Assembly: GCF_903969135.1 (NCBI RefSeq)
Contig: NZ_LR824569.1
Location: forward strand, 3,121,001-3,185,000
Length of the DNA stretch: 64,000 nucleotides
From: Chryseobacterium sp. JV274
GTDB taxonomy: Bacteria; Bacteroidota; Bacteroidia; Flavobacteriales; Weeksellaceae
Direction of reading: 5' to 3'
In this document: positions 51,969-60,549 of the stretch, one piece after another
How positions within the stretch are numbered: the stretch's first letter is position 1
Layout: each line of letters begins with the position of its first letter
Made by a program: the position numbers and the translations under genes
The notes under the pieces: model-generated
What the model saw: the letters and a program-made list of their open reading frames with translations, nothing else
What the model was told of the DNA's origin: nothing
The model's database searches: none

Positions 51969-53417
51969 TTATCCTACTGAACCTTCTAATGAAATTTCAA
52001 GTAATTTCTGTGCTTCAATAGCAAATTCCATTGGAAGCTTGTTCAAAACTTCTTTACTGAAACCATTCACGATCAAAGCAATTGCTCTTTCCGTATCAAT
52101 ACCTCTTTGGTTACAGTAGAAAATCTGATCTTCCCCGATTTTTGAAGTCGTTGCCTCGTGCTCTAACTGTGCAGTAGGATCTTTGATTTCAATATATGGG
52201 AAAGTGTGAGCTCCACATTCATTACCCATCAATAAAGAGTCACATTGAGAAAAGTTTCTTGCTCCTTTTGCTGAAGGCATTACTTTCACCTGTCCTCTGT
52301 ATGAGTTTTGAGATTTTCCTGCAGAAATACCCTTGGAAATAATCGTTGATCTGGTATTCTTTCCAATGTGGATCATTTTCGTTCCTGTATCTGCATACTG
52401 GTGGTTGTTGGTTACCGCAATAGAGTAGAACTCTCCAATAGAATTATCTCCTTTCAGAATACAAGAAGGATATTTCCATGTTACTGCTGAACCTGTTTCT
52501 ACCTGAGTCCAGGAGATTTTTGCATTTCTTTCGCAAAGTCCTCTCTTCGTTACAAAGTTGAATACCCCTCCTTTACCTTCTTCATTACCGGGATACCAGT
52601 TCTGAACTGTAGAATATTTGATCTCCGCTCCGTCCAAAGCGATCAGTTCCACTACCGCAGCGTGAAGCTGGTTTTCATCTCTTGATGGTGCTGTACACCC
52701 TTCAAGATAAGAAACGTAACTTCCCTCATCAGCTATAAGAAGTGTTCTTTCAAACTGTCCTGTTCCTGCCTGGTTGATACGGAAATAAGTGGAAAGCTCC
52801 ATTGGGCATTTTACGCCTTTGGGAATATAACAGAAACTTCCGTCAGAGAAAACTGCGGAATTCAATGCTGCGTAGAAATTATCTCCTCTCGGAACTACTT
52901 TTCCAAGATGTTTTCTTACTAAGTCAGGGTGGTTTTTAATGGCCTCAGAGATTGAACAGAAAATAATTCCTTTCTCTGCCAATGTATCCTGGAAAGTAGT
53001 TTTCACAGAAATTGAGTCCATTACGATATCTACGGCAACTCCTGAAAGTCTTTTTTGCTCTTCGATATTGATCCCTAATTTTGCAAAAGTTGCTAATAAT
53101 TCAGGATCTACTTCGTCAAGACTTGCCAGTTCCGGCTTTACTTTAGGTGCAGCATAGTAACGGATTGCTTGAAAATCCGGTTTCTCATACTTGATATTCG
53201 CCCAGTTAGGCTCTACCATTTTCAACCAGATTTTGAAAGATTCCAGTCGCCATTCAGTCATCCATTCCGGCTCTTCTTTTTTAGCAGAGATCGCACGGAT
53301 GATATCCTCATTTAAACCGATCGGGAAATCTTCATAATCAATCTTCGTTTCCCAACCGAATTCATATTTTTTATTTTCTAGATCGACCCTTAAATCGTCT
53401 TCTGTATATTTACTCAT
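51969..53417 (-). CDS. sufB: SufB, Fe-S cluster assembly scaffold
   Basis: The 482-residue protein is a full-length SufB: N-terminal acidic helix, [15 protein letters not shown], and the core beta-helix with [34 protein letters not shown]. The Cys-rich positions are in [22 protein letters not shown] and [13 protein letters not shown] segments. It forms the SufBC2D complex on which clusters are built. It is the second gene of the suf operon, 83 bases after the A-type carrier. Confidence 0.96.
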   Translation of the reverse strand: MSKYTEDDLRVDLENKKYEFGWETKIDYEDFPIGLNEDIIRAISAKKEEPEWMTEWRLESFKIWLKMVEPNWANIKYEKPDFQAIRYYAAPKVKPELASLDEVDPELLATFAKLGINIEEQKRLSGVAVDIVMDSISVKTTFQDTLAEKGIIFCSISEAIKNHPDLVRKHLGKVVPRGDNFYAALNSAVFSDGSFCYIPKGVKCPMELSTYFRINQAGTGQFERTLLIADEGSYVSYLEGCTAPSRDENQLHAAVVELIALDGAEIKYSTVQNWYPGNEEGKGGVFNFVTKRGLCERNAKISWTQVETGSAVTWKYPSCILKGDNSIGEFYSIAVTNNHQYADTGTKMIHIGKNTRSTIISKGISAGKSQNSYRGQVKVMPSAKGARNFSQCDSLLMGNECGAHTFPYIEIKDPTAQLEHEATTSKIGEDQIFYCNQRGIDTERAIALIVNGFSKEVLNKLPMEFAIEAQKLLEISLEGSVG

Positions 53418-53440
53418 TATTATTTTTTAGATTTCAGATG

Positions 53441-53500
53441 GTAGATTTCAGCATTCAGAATGGCTCTGATATCTGTTATCTAGTATCTAATGTCTTTTCT
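53441..53500. repeat. Decayed short-repeat tract in the suf operon
   Basis: About 60 bases between the A-type carrier stop and sufB consist of degenerate copies of AGATTTCAG-like and GATATCTG/TAGTATCTAATG-like words. It looks like an eroded dispersed repeat of the kind scattered between flavobacterial genes. No hairpin strong enough to end transcription is seen. Confidence 0.35.
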
Positions 53501-53830
53501 CTAAAGACTAAATGATTCTCCACATCCACATGTTCTGGATGCATTCGGGTTGTTAAAAACAAACCCTTTTCCGTTCAATCCTCCTGAATACTCAAGAGTT
53601 GTTCCTGCCAAATAAAGGATGGATTTTTTATCTATAATAATTTTGATGTTATTATCTTCAAAAATCTGATCTGTGTCTGTTTTTTGGTTATCAAACTTTA
53701 AAACATACTCTAAACCAGAGCATCCGCCGCTTTTCACCCCTACTCTTATATAATCTTCAGCAGGGTTAAAGCCATCTTCAGTCATCAACTGGATAGCTTT
53801 CTCCTTTGCATAGTCTGATACTTTTATCAT
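53501..53830 (-). CDS. HesB/IscA-type Fe-S carrier
   Basis: The 109-residue A-type carrier has the three conserved cysteines, Cys37 in KSGGCSGLEY and Cys101/Cys103 in RTCGCGESFSL, so it can bind and transfer Fe-S clusters. The fold is the ErpA/SufA type. It is the first gene of the suf operon and lies just after the promoter at 53859. The symbol sufA or erpA cannot be decided by sequence alone. Confidence 0.92.
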   Translation of the reverse strand: MIKVSDYAKEKAIQLMTEDGFNPAEDYIRVGVKSGGCSGLEYVLKFDNQKTDTDQIFEDNNIKIIIDKKSILYLAGTTLEYSGGLNGKGFVFNNPNASRTCGCGESFSL

Positions 53831-53858
53831 TGTATTTATTTAGAATGATTTAATGATG

Positions 53859-53890
53859 CAAAAATACGAACTAATTTCCGCAATCTCAAA
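53859..53890 (-). promoter_or_regulatory. Consensus flavobacterial promoter of the suf operon
   Basis: On the minus strand the -33 box TTTG (complement of 53887-53890) and the -7 box TATTTTTG (complement of 53859-53866) are separated by 20 bases. This fits the TTTG-N19-21-TAnnTTTG pattern described for Bacteroidota sigma-A promoters. It lies 29 bases before the first suf gene start at 53830. No obvious regulator site is visible beside it. Confidence 0.75.
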
Positions 53891-54044
53891 TCGAAGATAT
53901 CTATTTTAATGATTCTTATATTAATAGCGATTTTGAAAAGCATGATTTATGTTAAAATTAGATAAATTTCTTATCGTGATACGGAAGATTCTGTTTCTGA
54001 TTTTAACCTTGAATCATATTTTCTATCTATAAATAAAATTGGTA

Positions 54045-54986
54045 ATGGGACAAAAAATAATAGTTTTTTTTGTATTGTTTTTCACCGCACTGTCTTATGG
54101 ACAGACCACCAGATATGTTTATGAAACGCTGGTAAATCCAGATTCTATAAATCTGGTAAGTATGAAAAGTGAAAGAACTTTTCTGGATATTAAGGAAGGA
54201 CGATCCTTATTTATCAGTGAAAATAAATTGATAAGAGACTCTCTTTTTACTGCTCTGAGATCAGAAATGAAGGAAAATAAAAAAGAGGAAAAAGATTTTT
54301 CAAAACAGGAAGGAAGAAAACATTTTGAACCTACTTTTTTTGAATATTTTATTACAAAGAGTATTCCCGACCAAAAAGTGTATTATTATGAAAAGGCAGC
54401 TGGAAAACAAATTTATTATCAGGAAGACAGACCTGTAAAATGGGAAGTGACCAATGTTGTTGAAAAACAAAATGGATATTCAGCCCAAAAAGCAGTTGCA
54501 GAATTTGGAGGAAGAGTCTGGACAGGATGGTTCACAAAAGATATTCCTTTGTCGGACGGACCTTATAAGTTCTCAGGATTGCCAGGACTGATTGTAAAAC
54601 TGGAAGATGACAAAGGAGACTATAAATTTGATCTTGTTAAAAAGATTATCGTTAAAAATGCTTTTGAAGAACAGATAAATGCTGATGCCAAGCAAAGTAC
54701 AAGAGTTAATTTCCATGGTGATAAAGCGGCTCTGGAACTTGAATTTGGTAAAAACAGAAATACTATGGCGGGAAATAACGGTGGCGGAAATATGAATTTT
54801 GGCGGCGGAAGGCACGGCGGTGGTATGAATGGAGGAGGAATGAAAGGCGGCGGCCACGGTGGCGGTGGCGGGATGCATAGAGGTGGAATGGGTGGTGAAA
54901 ACCAGAGTCCCTCTATGTCACAAGGCTCATCGGTAGATGTTCCTTCCTTTACGGGCACAGCCCAGAACCCAATTGAATTAAAATAA
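54045..54986 (+). CDS. GLPGLI family secreted protein with Gly/His-rich tail (copy 1)
   Basis: Start set to ATG 54045; a TTG two codons earlier opens the frame. The 313-residue protein has a signal peptide (IIVFFVLFFTALSYGQ), then the beta-rich core with YEKAAGKQIYYQEDRP and the signature GPYKFSGLPGLIVKLEDDKGDY. The C-terminal 75 residues are almost pure Gly/Met/His/Asn with GGGRHGGG-type repeats, and end with a short Ser/Thr/Pro-rich stretch and NPIELK. The His/Gly-rich tail could bind metal ions; this is inference. A paralog follows after 11 bases. Confidence 0.86.
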   Translation: MGQKIIVFFVLFFTALSYGQTTRYVYETLVNPDSINLVSMKSERTFLDIKEGRSLFISENKLIRDSLFTALRSEMKENKKEEKDFSKQEGRKHFEPTFFEYFITKSIPDQKVYYYEKAAGKQIYYQEDRPVKWEVTNVVEKQNGYSAQKAVAEFGGRVWTGWFTKDIPLSDGPYKFSGLPGLIVKLEDDKGDYKFDLVKKIIVKNAFEEQINADAKQSTRVNFHGDKAALELEFGKNRNTMAGNNGGGNMNFGGGRHGGGMNGGGMKGGGHGGGGGMHRGGMGGENQSPSMSQGSSVDVPSFTGTAQNPIELK

Positions 54987-54997
54987 AGAAAATATAA

Positions 54998-55858
54998 ATG
55001 AAAAAATTAGGTATTATTGCATTGGCACTCTTTATACAGAATGTTTCTGCACAGACAAACAGGTTTGTGTATCAGGTGACTATGAAGCCTGATGCCGAAA
55101 ATAAAACGGATATTAAGACAGAAAATGCTTACCTGGATATTTCTCCGGAAAAGTCTGTGTTTTATTCGGAAAACAGGATTAAAAGAGATTCCATCATGCA
55201 AAAAGCATTTCAGGGCGGTGGTGGAAGAGGAAGTATTAACAGAGATCAGATGGAGGGCTTGAGAACTAATATCAATTATTCCATAGAAAAAGATAAAACA
55301 AATCAAAAGACGTATTTTAAAGACAGAATTGGCCGTGATCTCTATTCGTATGAAGAAGACAGACCACTAAATTGGAAAATTGAATCAGAAACAAGAAAAA
55401 TAGGTGAATATAAAGTTCAGAAGGCCGAAACTGATTTTGGAGGCAGAAAATGGACAGCATGGTTTACAACAGATCTTCCTTATCAGGATGGACCTTACAA
55501 GTTTGGAGGACTTCCGGGGTTGATTGTAAAAGTAGAAGATGATAAAGGAGATTATTCTTTTGATTTAATGAAAAACTACAAAATCACGGAATTTCCTACT
55601 TTGAATCAGTTTGGAAATACTTTGAAAGTAAAAAGATCAGATTATTTAAAACAACAGCAGAAATTTAAAACTGATCCTATGTCATTCATGAGCCAGGGTG
55701 GAGGTTCAGGCGGATTTTCGACAACAGTGAGAGCTGGTGGTGGAAGAGGTCCTGGAGGCGGTGGTGGAAATCAGAATCCTGCCGATATGAGAAAAAGAAT
55801 GGAAGAAAGGGTAAAAGAAGAAGCTAAGAAAAATTCTAATCCTATAGAATTGCAATAA
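54998..55858 (+). CDS. GLPGLI family secreted protein with Gly-rich tail (copy 2)
   Basis: The 286-residue protein has a signal peptide (IIALALFIQNVSAQ), the same core as its neighbour with YEEDRPLNWKIES and GPYKFGGLPGLIVKVEDDKG, and a Gly-rich tail (GGGSGGF, GGGRGPGGGGGNQN). The tail ends in a charged helix and NPIELQ, matching the terminal NPIELK of copy 1. Shared termini and 11-base spacing show a tandem duplication. It has no His cluster like copy 1. A strong terminator follows. Confidence 0.87.
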   Translation: MKKLGIIALALFIQNVSAQTNRFVYQVTMKPDAENKTDIKTENAYLDISPEKSVFYSENRIKRDSIMQKAFQGGGGRGSINRDQMEGLRTNINYSIEKDKTNQKTYFKDRIGRDLYSYEEDRPLNWKIESETRKIGEYKVQKAETDFGGRKWTAWFTTDLPYQDGPYKFGGLPGLIVKVEDDKGDYSFDLMKNYKITEFPTLNQFGNTLKVKRSDYLKQQQKFKTDPMSFMSQGGGSGGFSTTVRAGGGRGPGGGGGNQNPADMRKRMEERVKEEAKKNSNPIELQ

Positions 55859-55859
55859 A

Positions 55860-55895
55860 TAAAAAAGCGGCCTTAAAGTAAGGCCGCTTTTTTAT
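55860..55895. terminator. Strong bidirectional terminator
   Basis: A perfect 15-bp stem (55861-55875 with 55879-55893), 3-base loop, and A/T tails on both strands. It ends both the GLPGLI pair and the convergent metallopeptidase gene. Confidence 0.9.
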
Positions 55896-55923
55896 TTTGT
55901 ATAGTCTGAATAATTCTGATAAA

Positions 55924-56787
55924 TTATTTTAATAATTGGTTGAAAGTATCTCCTTGTCTGATATCTCCGGTGTTGTAGCCTTTCATAAACCATTCTTTAC
56001 GCTGTGCAGATGATCCGTGAGTAAAGCTTTCCTGATTGACATATCCCTGACCTCTTTTCTGAATGTTGTCATCTCCAACGGCTTCTGCAGCATCTATGGC
56101 AGCCTCAATGTCTCCAGGTTCCAGTATATGTTTGCTGTCATTTGTTTTTTTAGCCCAAACTCCGGCATAGAAATCAGCCTGTAATTCTGTAGCCACAGAT
56201 ACTCTGTTCATCTGTTCTTCAGAATATCTTCCACTTCTTCTTAACGCATCTACTTTTTGTGTGGTTCCTAAAAGTGTCTGAACATGATGTCCTACTTCGT
56301 GGGCAAGAACATAAGCTACCGTAAATTCTGTTACTTTAGCTCCGAATTTTTGCTGAAGCTCACCGAAAAAACTCATGTCCATATATACTTTCTGATCAGC
56401 CGGGCAATAAAATGGTCCCATGGCAGATTGAGCTGTACCACATGCTGAAGAAGTTGTATTTTCGAAAAGAACAATACCCGGATCGGTATAGGTCATTCCG
56501 TTTTCAGTGAAAATCTGATTCCAGGTCTGGCTATTCCATGCATCCATCATTTTGACCATTTCCCCAATTTGTTTTTCCCCGGTTGTAAGCTCTCTTTGTT
56601 CACTGGAATTTCCGGAAGACTGCATACTGCCGGAATTCAAAATACCGGATGGATCACCTCCCAAAAAGAATACAATGGCTGCTATAATTAAAGTTCCGAG
56701 CCCTCCGCCTACAATCATACCACCATTTCCTCCTCCGGAACCACGGCGGTCATCAACGTTTCCGCCTCTGTCGTCTGTCCATTTCAT
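55924..56787 (-). CDS. Neutral zinc metallopeptidase, YpfJ-like (PF04228)
   Basis: The 287-residue protein has an N-terminal Gly/Asp-rich cytoplasmic segment, one transmembrane helix (about 25-45), and a periplasmic peptidase domain. The zinc-binding motif HEVGHHVQ is in VLAHEVGHHVQTLLG, with downstream ELQADFYAGVWAKKTND providing a third ligand in this family. Conserved EGxIEAA-type region reads LEPGDIEAAIDAAEAVGDD. The family (KPN_02809/YpfJ) is predicted to act on proteins in the periplasm; substrate unknown. Full length. Single-gene unit. Confidence 0.93.
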   Translation of the reverse strand: MKWTDDRGGNVDDRRGSGGGNGGMIVGGGLGTLIIAAIVFFLGGDPSGILNSGSMQSSGNSSEQRELTTGEKQIGEMVKMMDAWNSQTWNQIFTENGMTYTDPGIVLFENTTSSACGTAQSAMGPFYCPADQKVYMDMSFFGELQQKFGAKVTEFTVAYVLAHEVGHHVQTLLGTTQKVDALRRSGRYSEEQMNRVSVATELQADFYAGVWAKKTNDSKHILEPGDIEAAIDAAEAVGDDNIQKRGQGYVNQESFTHGSSAQRKEWFMKGYNTGDIRQGDTFNQLLK

Positions 56788-56853
56788 AGTAATAAATTTA
56801 TTCGTTAATTTAAATATTTTACGCCAAACTTTATGCTAAAAATATTTAGATAT

Positions 56854-58932
56854 TTATCTGTTAAGTTGTTTCGTTTTTAGCCAGTAGGAGGTAGATTGAT
56901 ATGCTGATACGGCATCATCTACCAGTTTTTGGTCTGGATCTTTTAATAATTTTTCGTCGTAATACAGCTTAAAAGCTGGGGCCAGATCGCTTTTTTCCAA
57001 TTCCAAAGAATATTGTTTTACCTTTTTTACCGGAGAAATAATGGTAAGACGCCCGTCTTTTATAAATCCAAGATCCTGATATGTTGCAACATAAGCTTTA
57101 GGTTGGAATTCTTTTTTGAAGACATCCTGTCCCAGAAATTTAGACTGATAACTGAAATTCAAAAGTCCCAAAACGGTTGGCATTACGTCTATCTGAGACA
57201 TTAATCCATCAAACTTTTGAGGCTGAACAAACCCTTCTGAAAAGATCATCGCAGGAATTCTGTATTTATCCATCGGAAGTTCCGTTTTCCCGGCACTCGA
57301 TGCACAGTGGTCTGCAATGATAACAAAAACAGTGTTTTTATACCAGTCTTGTTTCTTAGCCATATCAAAGAATAATTTAAGAGAGTAGTCGGTATATTTT
57401 ACACCGCCTTCACGGGATTTTGCTGTTCCCGGAATGTCTATTCTTCCGTCAGGATAAGTAAAAGGTCTGTGATTGGAAACCGTCATCCAGTGATTGAAAA
57501 ATGGTTTCCCTGATTTTGCTTCAGTATTCATCACCTGAATCGCTTTTTTTGCCATATCTTCATCAGCAACTCCCCAAACATTGGCAAAAGTGATTTCTTC
57601 AGGTTTAAAATTATTTCGGTCTATAATTCCGTAGCCATTTCCACTAAAGAAATCCTGCATATTATCAAAATAGCTGTATCCGCCATATAAAAACTTAACG
57701 TCATAGCCTTTAGATTTGAATACATTCCCGGTTGTAAATTTGTTTTTATTATCATCTCTTTTGATGATACTTTCTCCCGCTGTCGGTGGAATACACAATG
57801 TTAAAGCTTCCAGACCGCGTACTGTTCTGTTTCCGGTAGCATAAAGATTGGTAAACATCAATGACTTCTCTGCAAGGCTGTCAAGGAAAGGAGTAATTTT
57901 TTGTGTGTTGCCGTAATGTTCCATGAAATCTGCGGAAAGACTTTCAATAGAAATCAATACAACGTTTTTCTTCATTTCAGGCTGCTCAGCAACAATATTT
58001 CTTGATAATGTCTGCTGTGGATACTGACTTAGAAAATTCTTTTCGGCCTGCTGTTGATTGATCTGTGAATAAAACTGGAAGTAATCCAGCTCATTATGAG
58101 TAAAAGCCCAGTAGAACTTTGGAAGTCCGTTGGCCTCAATTTCGTCTGCAAAAACATTGTCTGACCTCATTTGAATCAGAGAAGGAATCGCCAGTGCACT
58201 AAGGGCGCAAAGTACCATGAAACTCCCCAGAAGAACCATTTTTTGTTTAAAATCCGGAAGCTCCAGCAGCTCATCTTTTGTTTTCTTATAAATGAACCAT
58301 GTGATGGTAAGTGTAACGATCATTATCCCTGAAAATAATGGAACGACAGGATAGCTTTCCATGATATTTCCAATAACTTCATTGGTATATATCAGATAAT
58401 CTACTGCAATAAAGTTATACCGAACTCCGAATTCATTGTAAAAGAAGTATTCACTTACTCCATTGAAAATAATCAGAAGAACATATAATAATAATGTAAT
58501 GAAATATAGAGTGTTACGAATCTTTATTCTTTGGGTCGGAAGGAAAAGCATCAATCCGAAGAAAAAGGTTTTTATTCCAACAAAAACAAGTGCTACCTCC
58601 ATGATAGAACCTCCATATTGCTTGAAAATATTGTTAGGAACAAGCCATATATAAAGGAAGAATAAGACCAGTGCTCCCAAAATAATGTAGCCGTAAGGTT
58701 TTTTATATTTTGAATTGGAAAGGAAGAGAAAATAAAGCGCGAGAACAGAACTGGCAAGAACGAATACAAAAATATCATTCACCATGCCTATTAACAAGAC
58801 TTTTACGACCTCGAAAAACCCAAAGCTAGCTGTGGTAATAGGGTGAAAAAAGAATACTGTTCTTATTATCAATGAAATAATAAGATAGAAAACTCCTAAA
58901 TATAGGAACGGTTTTATTTTTCTTAAAAACAT
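56854..58932 (-). CDS. LTA-synthase-like sulfatase-fold membrane enzyme
   Basis: The start at ATG 58932 is preferred. The GTG at 58959 lies inside the predicted -7 box. The 692-residue protein has about five transmembrane helices (to about residue 200) and a C-terminal alkaline-phosphatase-superfamily domain from about 300. That domain has VLISIESLSADFMEHYG (metal-binding Glu in the first strand), the catalytic-Thr-like motif LYATGNRTVRGLEALTL, and FVIIADHCASS near the C-terminus. It resembles lipoteichoic-acid synthase or phosphoglycerol transferases. In a Gram-negative it may modify periplasmic glucans or lipids. Exact substrate unknown. Confidence 0.82.
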   Translation of the reverse strand: MFLRKIKPFLYLGVFYLIISLIIRTVFFFHPITTASFGFFEVVKVLLIGMVNDIFVFVLASSVLALYFLFLSNSKYKKPYGYIILGALVLFFLYIWLVPNNIFKQYGGSIMEVALVFVGIKTFFFGLMLFLPTQRIKIRNTLYFITLLLYVLLIIFNGVSEYFFYNEFGVRYNFIAVDYLIYTNEVIGNIMESYPVVPLFSGIMIVTLTITWFIYKKTKDELLELPDFKQKMVLLGSFMVLCALSALAIPSLIQMRSDNVFADEIEANGLPKFYWAFTHNELDYFQFYSQINQQQAEKNFLSQYPQQTLSRNIVAEQPEMKKNVVLISIESLSADFMEHYGNTQKITPFLDSLAEKSLMFTNLYATGNRTVRGLEALTLCIPPTAGESIIKRDDNKNKFTTGNVFKSKGYDVKFLYGGYSYFDNMQDFFSGNGYGIIDRNNFKPEEITFANVWGVADEDMAKKAIQVMNTEAKSGKPFFNHWMTVSNHRPFTYPDGRIDIPGTAKSREGGVKYTDYSLKLFFDMAKKQDWYKNTVFVIIADHCASSAGKTELPMDKYRIPAMIFSEGFVQPQKFDGLMSQIDVMPTVLGLLNFSYQSKFLGQDVFKKEFQPKAYVATYQDLGFIKDGRLTIISPVKKVKQYSLELEKSDLAPAFKLYYDEKLLKDPDQKLVDDAVSAYQSTSYWLKTKQLNR

Positions 58933-58958
58933 GTATTTACTGTCTTTATTAGTTTTCA

Positions 58959-58966
58959 CAAAGATA
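58959..58966 (-). promoter_or_regulatory. Candidate -7 box for the LTA-synthase-like gene
   Basis: On the minus strand TATCTTTG matches TAnnTTTG, 26 bases before the ATG at 58932. Confidence 0.45.
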
Positions 58967-59044
58967 GTTTTTGTATAGAACTTTTGATAGAAAAAAACAA
59001 AAACATCCTGTTTATTAGTAAGATTTGTGATTTAAAATACCCAA

Positions 59045-59072
59045 TAAAAAAGGACTATTAAAAAATAGTCCC
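59045..59072 (-). terminator. Terminator after ribH operon
   Basis: GGACTATT pairs with AATAGTCC around a 4-base loop (59052-59071). On the minus strand T6 follows. Confidence 0.82.
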
Positions 59073-59097
59073 AATATATTGTTAAGGCAATCTGCGG

Positions 59098-59616
59098 TTA
59101 AGAGTGTCCGAAACCGATATTTCCTTTTTTGTCAGATAATTTCTTTTTGAAATCAATCATTCTTAAAGCGGTAACGGCTGCTTCTACCCCTTTGTTTCCA
59201 AGATCACCACCGCTTCTTGCGATAGACTGCTCTTTGGTATCATCTGTCAATACGCAGAAAATAGTAGGGGTGTCAGTCATAATGTTACAGTCTTTGATTC
59301 CCTGTGCTACTGCAGAACACACGTAGTCAAAATGAGGTGTTTCCCCACGGATCACACACCCGATAGAAATTACTGCATCATATTTTCTTTCTTTGCAAAG
59401 CTGCATGCTTGCATAGTTGAGTTCAAAGGCTCCCGGAACAGGGAAAAGTTTGATGTTTTCAGGTTTTACCCCTTCTTTTTCAAGAATTTCCAAGGCTGCA
59501 TCACGAAGATTGTACGTTACAAAATCATTCCACTCAGAAAAAACAATGCCGATAGAAAAATCTTCGGCATTAGTTATATGAAGTGGCTTGTAATCGGAAA
59601 GATTAACTGTTGCCAT
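59098..59616 (-). CDS. ribH: 6,7-dimethyl-8-ribityllumazine synthase
   Basis: The 172-residue enzyme makes the penultimate riboflavin precursor from 5-amino-6-ribitylaminouracil and 3,4-dihydroxybutanone phosphate. The family motifs are visible: IGIVFSEWNDFVT (substrate strand), VPGAFELNYA, and GCVIRGETPHFDYVC with the catalytic His. The C-terminus RSGGDLGNKGVEAAV is also conserved. It follows a TPR protein on the same transcript with a 3-base gap and is not in a rib operon here. Confidence 0.96.
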   Translation of the reverse strand: MATVNLSDYKPLHITNAEDFSIGIVFSEWNDFVTYNLRDAALEILEKEGVKPENIKLFPVPGAFELNYASMQLCKERKYDAVISIGCVIRGETPHFDYVCSAVAQGIKDCNIMTDTPTIFCVLTDDTKEQSIARSGGDLGNKGVEAAVTALRMIDFKKKLSDKKGNIGFGHS

Positions 59617-59619
59617 TTT

Positions 59620-60327
59620 TTAGTAATATTTAGTCATTTCAATATAAGAATCAGACATTCCGTTGTCGTAGTCCTGATATTTCTCATCAATTGCAGAGAA
59701 GTATTTTTTAGCTTCTGCATTTTTCTTTAATCCTAAAGCAACGATACCTGCTTTTCTTGTGAAATAGTATGTTGTATACGGATCATCAGAAGCGGTTGCT
59801 GCTTTGTCTAATAAAGCTAAAGCTTCATCGTTTTTGTTAAGACCTGATTTTGCATCTGCCATAGCTCCGAATTTCATTGCTACTAAAGTTTTGTTGTCAG
59901 ATGAAAACTGGTCTAAAAGATCATAAGCTTCCTGGAATTTTCCTTCTTTGAACTTCAATAAACCTGCATTATAAGATGAAAGTTTACCGATTTTAGTAGA
60001 AGAATATTCGTTATATGTACCTACAAAACCTGGGTTAGCTGCAGATTTTCCACCCAAAGCATCTTTATCCTTACCTTCAGTAAGACTTTTTTGAGCAGAA
60101 AGGAAACTTTTCACAGCTTCAGCGTTCTTTGGAGCAACTATAAATTGCTTGTAAGCGAAGAATCCTAACACTGCTAAAATTAATGCTCCAAATACAAAAC
60201 CTAGAGGTTTTGAATATTTTTCAACAAATCTTTCAGTGTTTAAAGCTTCTCTGTCAAGGTCTTTAAAGAACTCAACCGTTTCTTTACCTTCTTGCTCGTT
60301 CTGAGCACTCTTTCCCAATTTTGCCAT
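59620..60327 (-). CDS. TPR-containing membrane protein, YfgM-like
   Basis: The 235-residue protein has a charged cytoplasmic N-terminus (LGKSAQNEQEGKETVEFF), one helix (about 45-66, PLGFVFGALILAVLGFFA), and a periplasmic TPR-like array with YNAGLLKFKEGKFQEAYDLLD and LALLDKAATASDDPYTTYYF. This matches the YfgM/tetratricopeptide family that associates with the Sec/PpiD system in other bacteria; the role here is inferred. Upstream promoter is a clear TTTG-N19-TAAATTTG. Encoded just before ribH. Confidence 0.82.
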   Translation of the reverse strand: MAKLGKSAQNEQEGKETVEFFKDLDREALNTERFVEKYSKPLGFVFGALILAVLGFFAYKQFIVAPKNAEAVKSFLSAQKSLTEGKDKDALGGKSAANPGFVGTYNEYSSTKIGKLSSYNAGLLKFKEGKFQEAYDLLDQFSSDNKTLVAMKFGAMADAKSGLNKNDEALALLDKAATASDDPYTTYYFTRKAGIVALGLKKNAEAKKYFSAIDEKYQDYDNGMSDSYIEMTKYY

Positions 60328-60348
60328 AAGTTTTTAAAAATTGAAATG

Positions 60349-60379
60349 CAAATTTAATTGTTTCTGAGAGATTTACAAA
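60349..60379 (-). promoter_or_regulatory. Consensus flavobacterial promoter of the TPR-ribH operon
   Basis: On the minus strand the -33 box TTTG (complement of 60376-60379) and the -7 box TAAATTTG (complement of 60349-60356) lie 19 bases apart. It is 22 bases before the ATG at 60327. Confidence 0.78.
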
Positions 60380-60437
60380 ATACTTTGTTTATATTGTTGA
60401 TTTTATTTAAACAAATAATGTAAATTCTTATAAAAAC

Positions 60438-60521
60438 GCTTCGACTCCGCTCAGCGTGACACTTCTAATAGTACTAATTGTACAGCCTTATTAGCGTTGT
60501 CATGCTGAGCGGAGTCGAAGC
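60438..60521. repeat. REP-like palindromic element
   Basis: An 18-base perfect inverted repeat (60438-60455 with 60504-60521; core CTTCGACTCCGCTCAGC) flanks about 48 bases. The inner ends add a further near-match (TGACA). The GC content is far above the surroundings. The size, palindromic arms and intergenic place are typical of REP/REPIN-type elements. It sits between apt and the TPR gene and could act as a stem-loop in RNA. Confidence 0.7.
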
Positions 60522-60549
60522 ATATATCTTTATCTTGTTAGGATCAATC

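Noticed and set aside
58933..58959. GTG start for the LTA-synthase-like gene
   Set aside because: The GTG lies at the edge of the -7 box TATCTTTG, so it would not be in the transcript.
60438..60521. Palindrome as a rho-independent terminator
   Set aside because: The 48-base spacer and the lack of a T-run after the stem make it a poor terminator; a REP-like repeat fits better.
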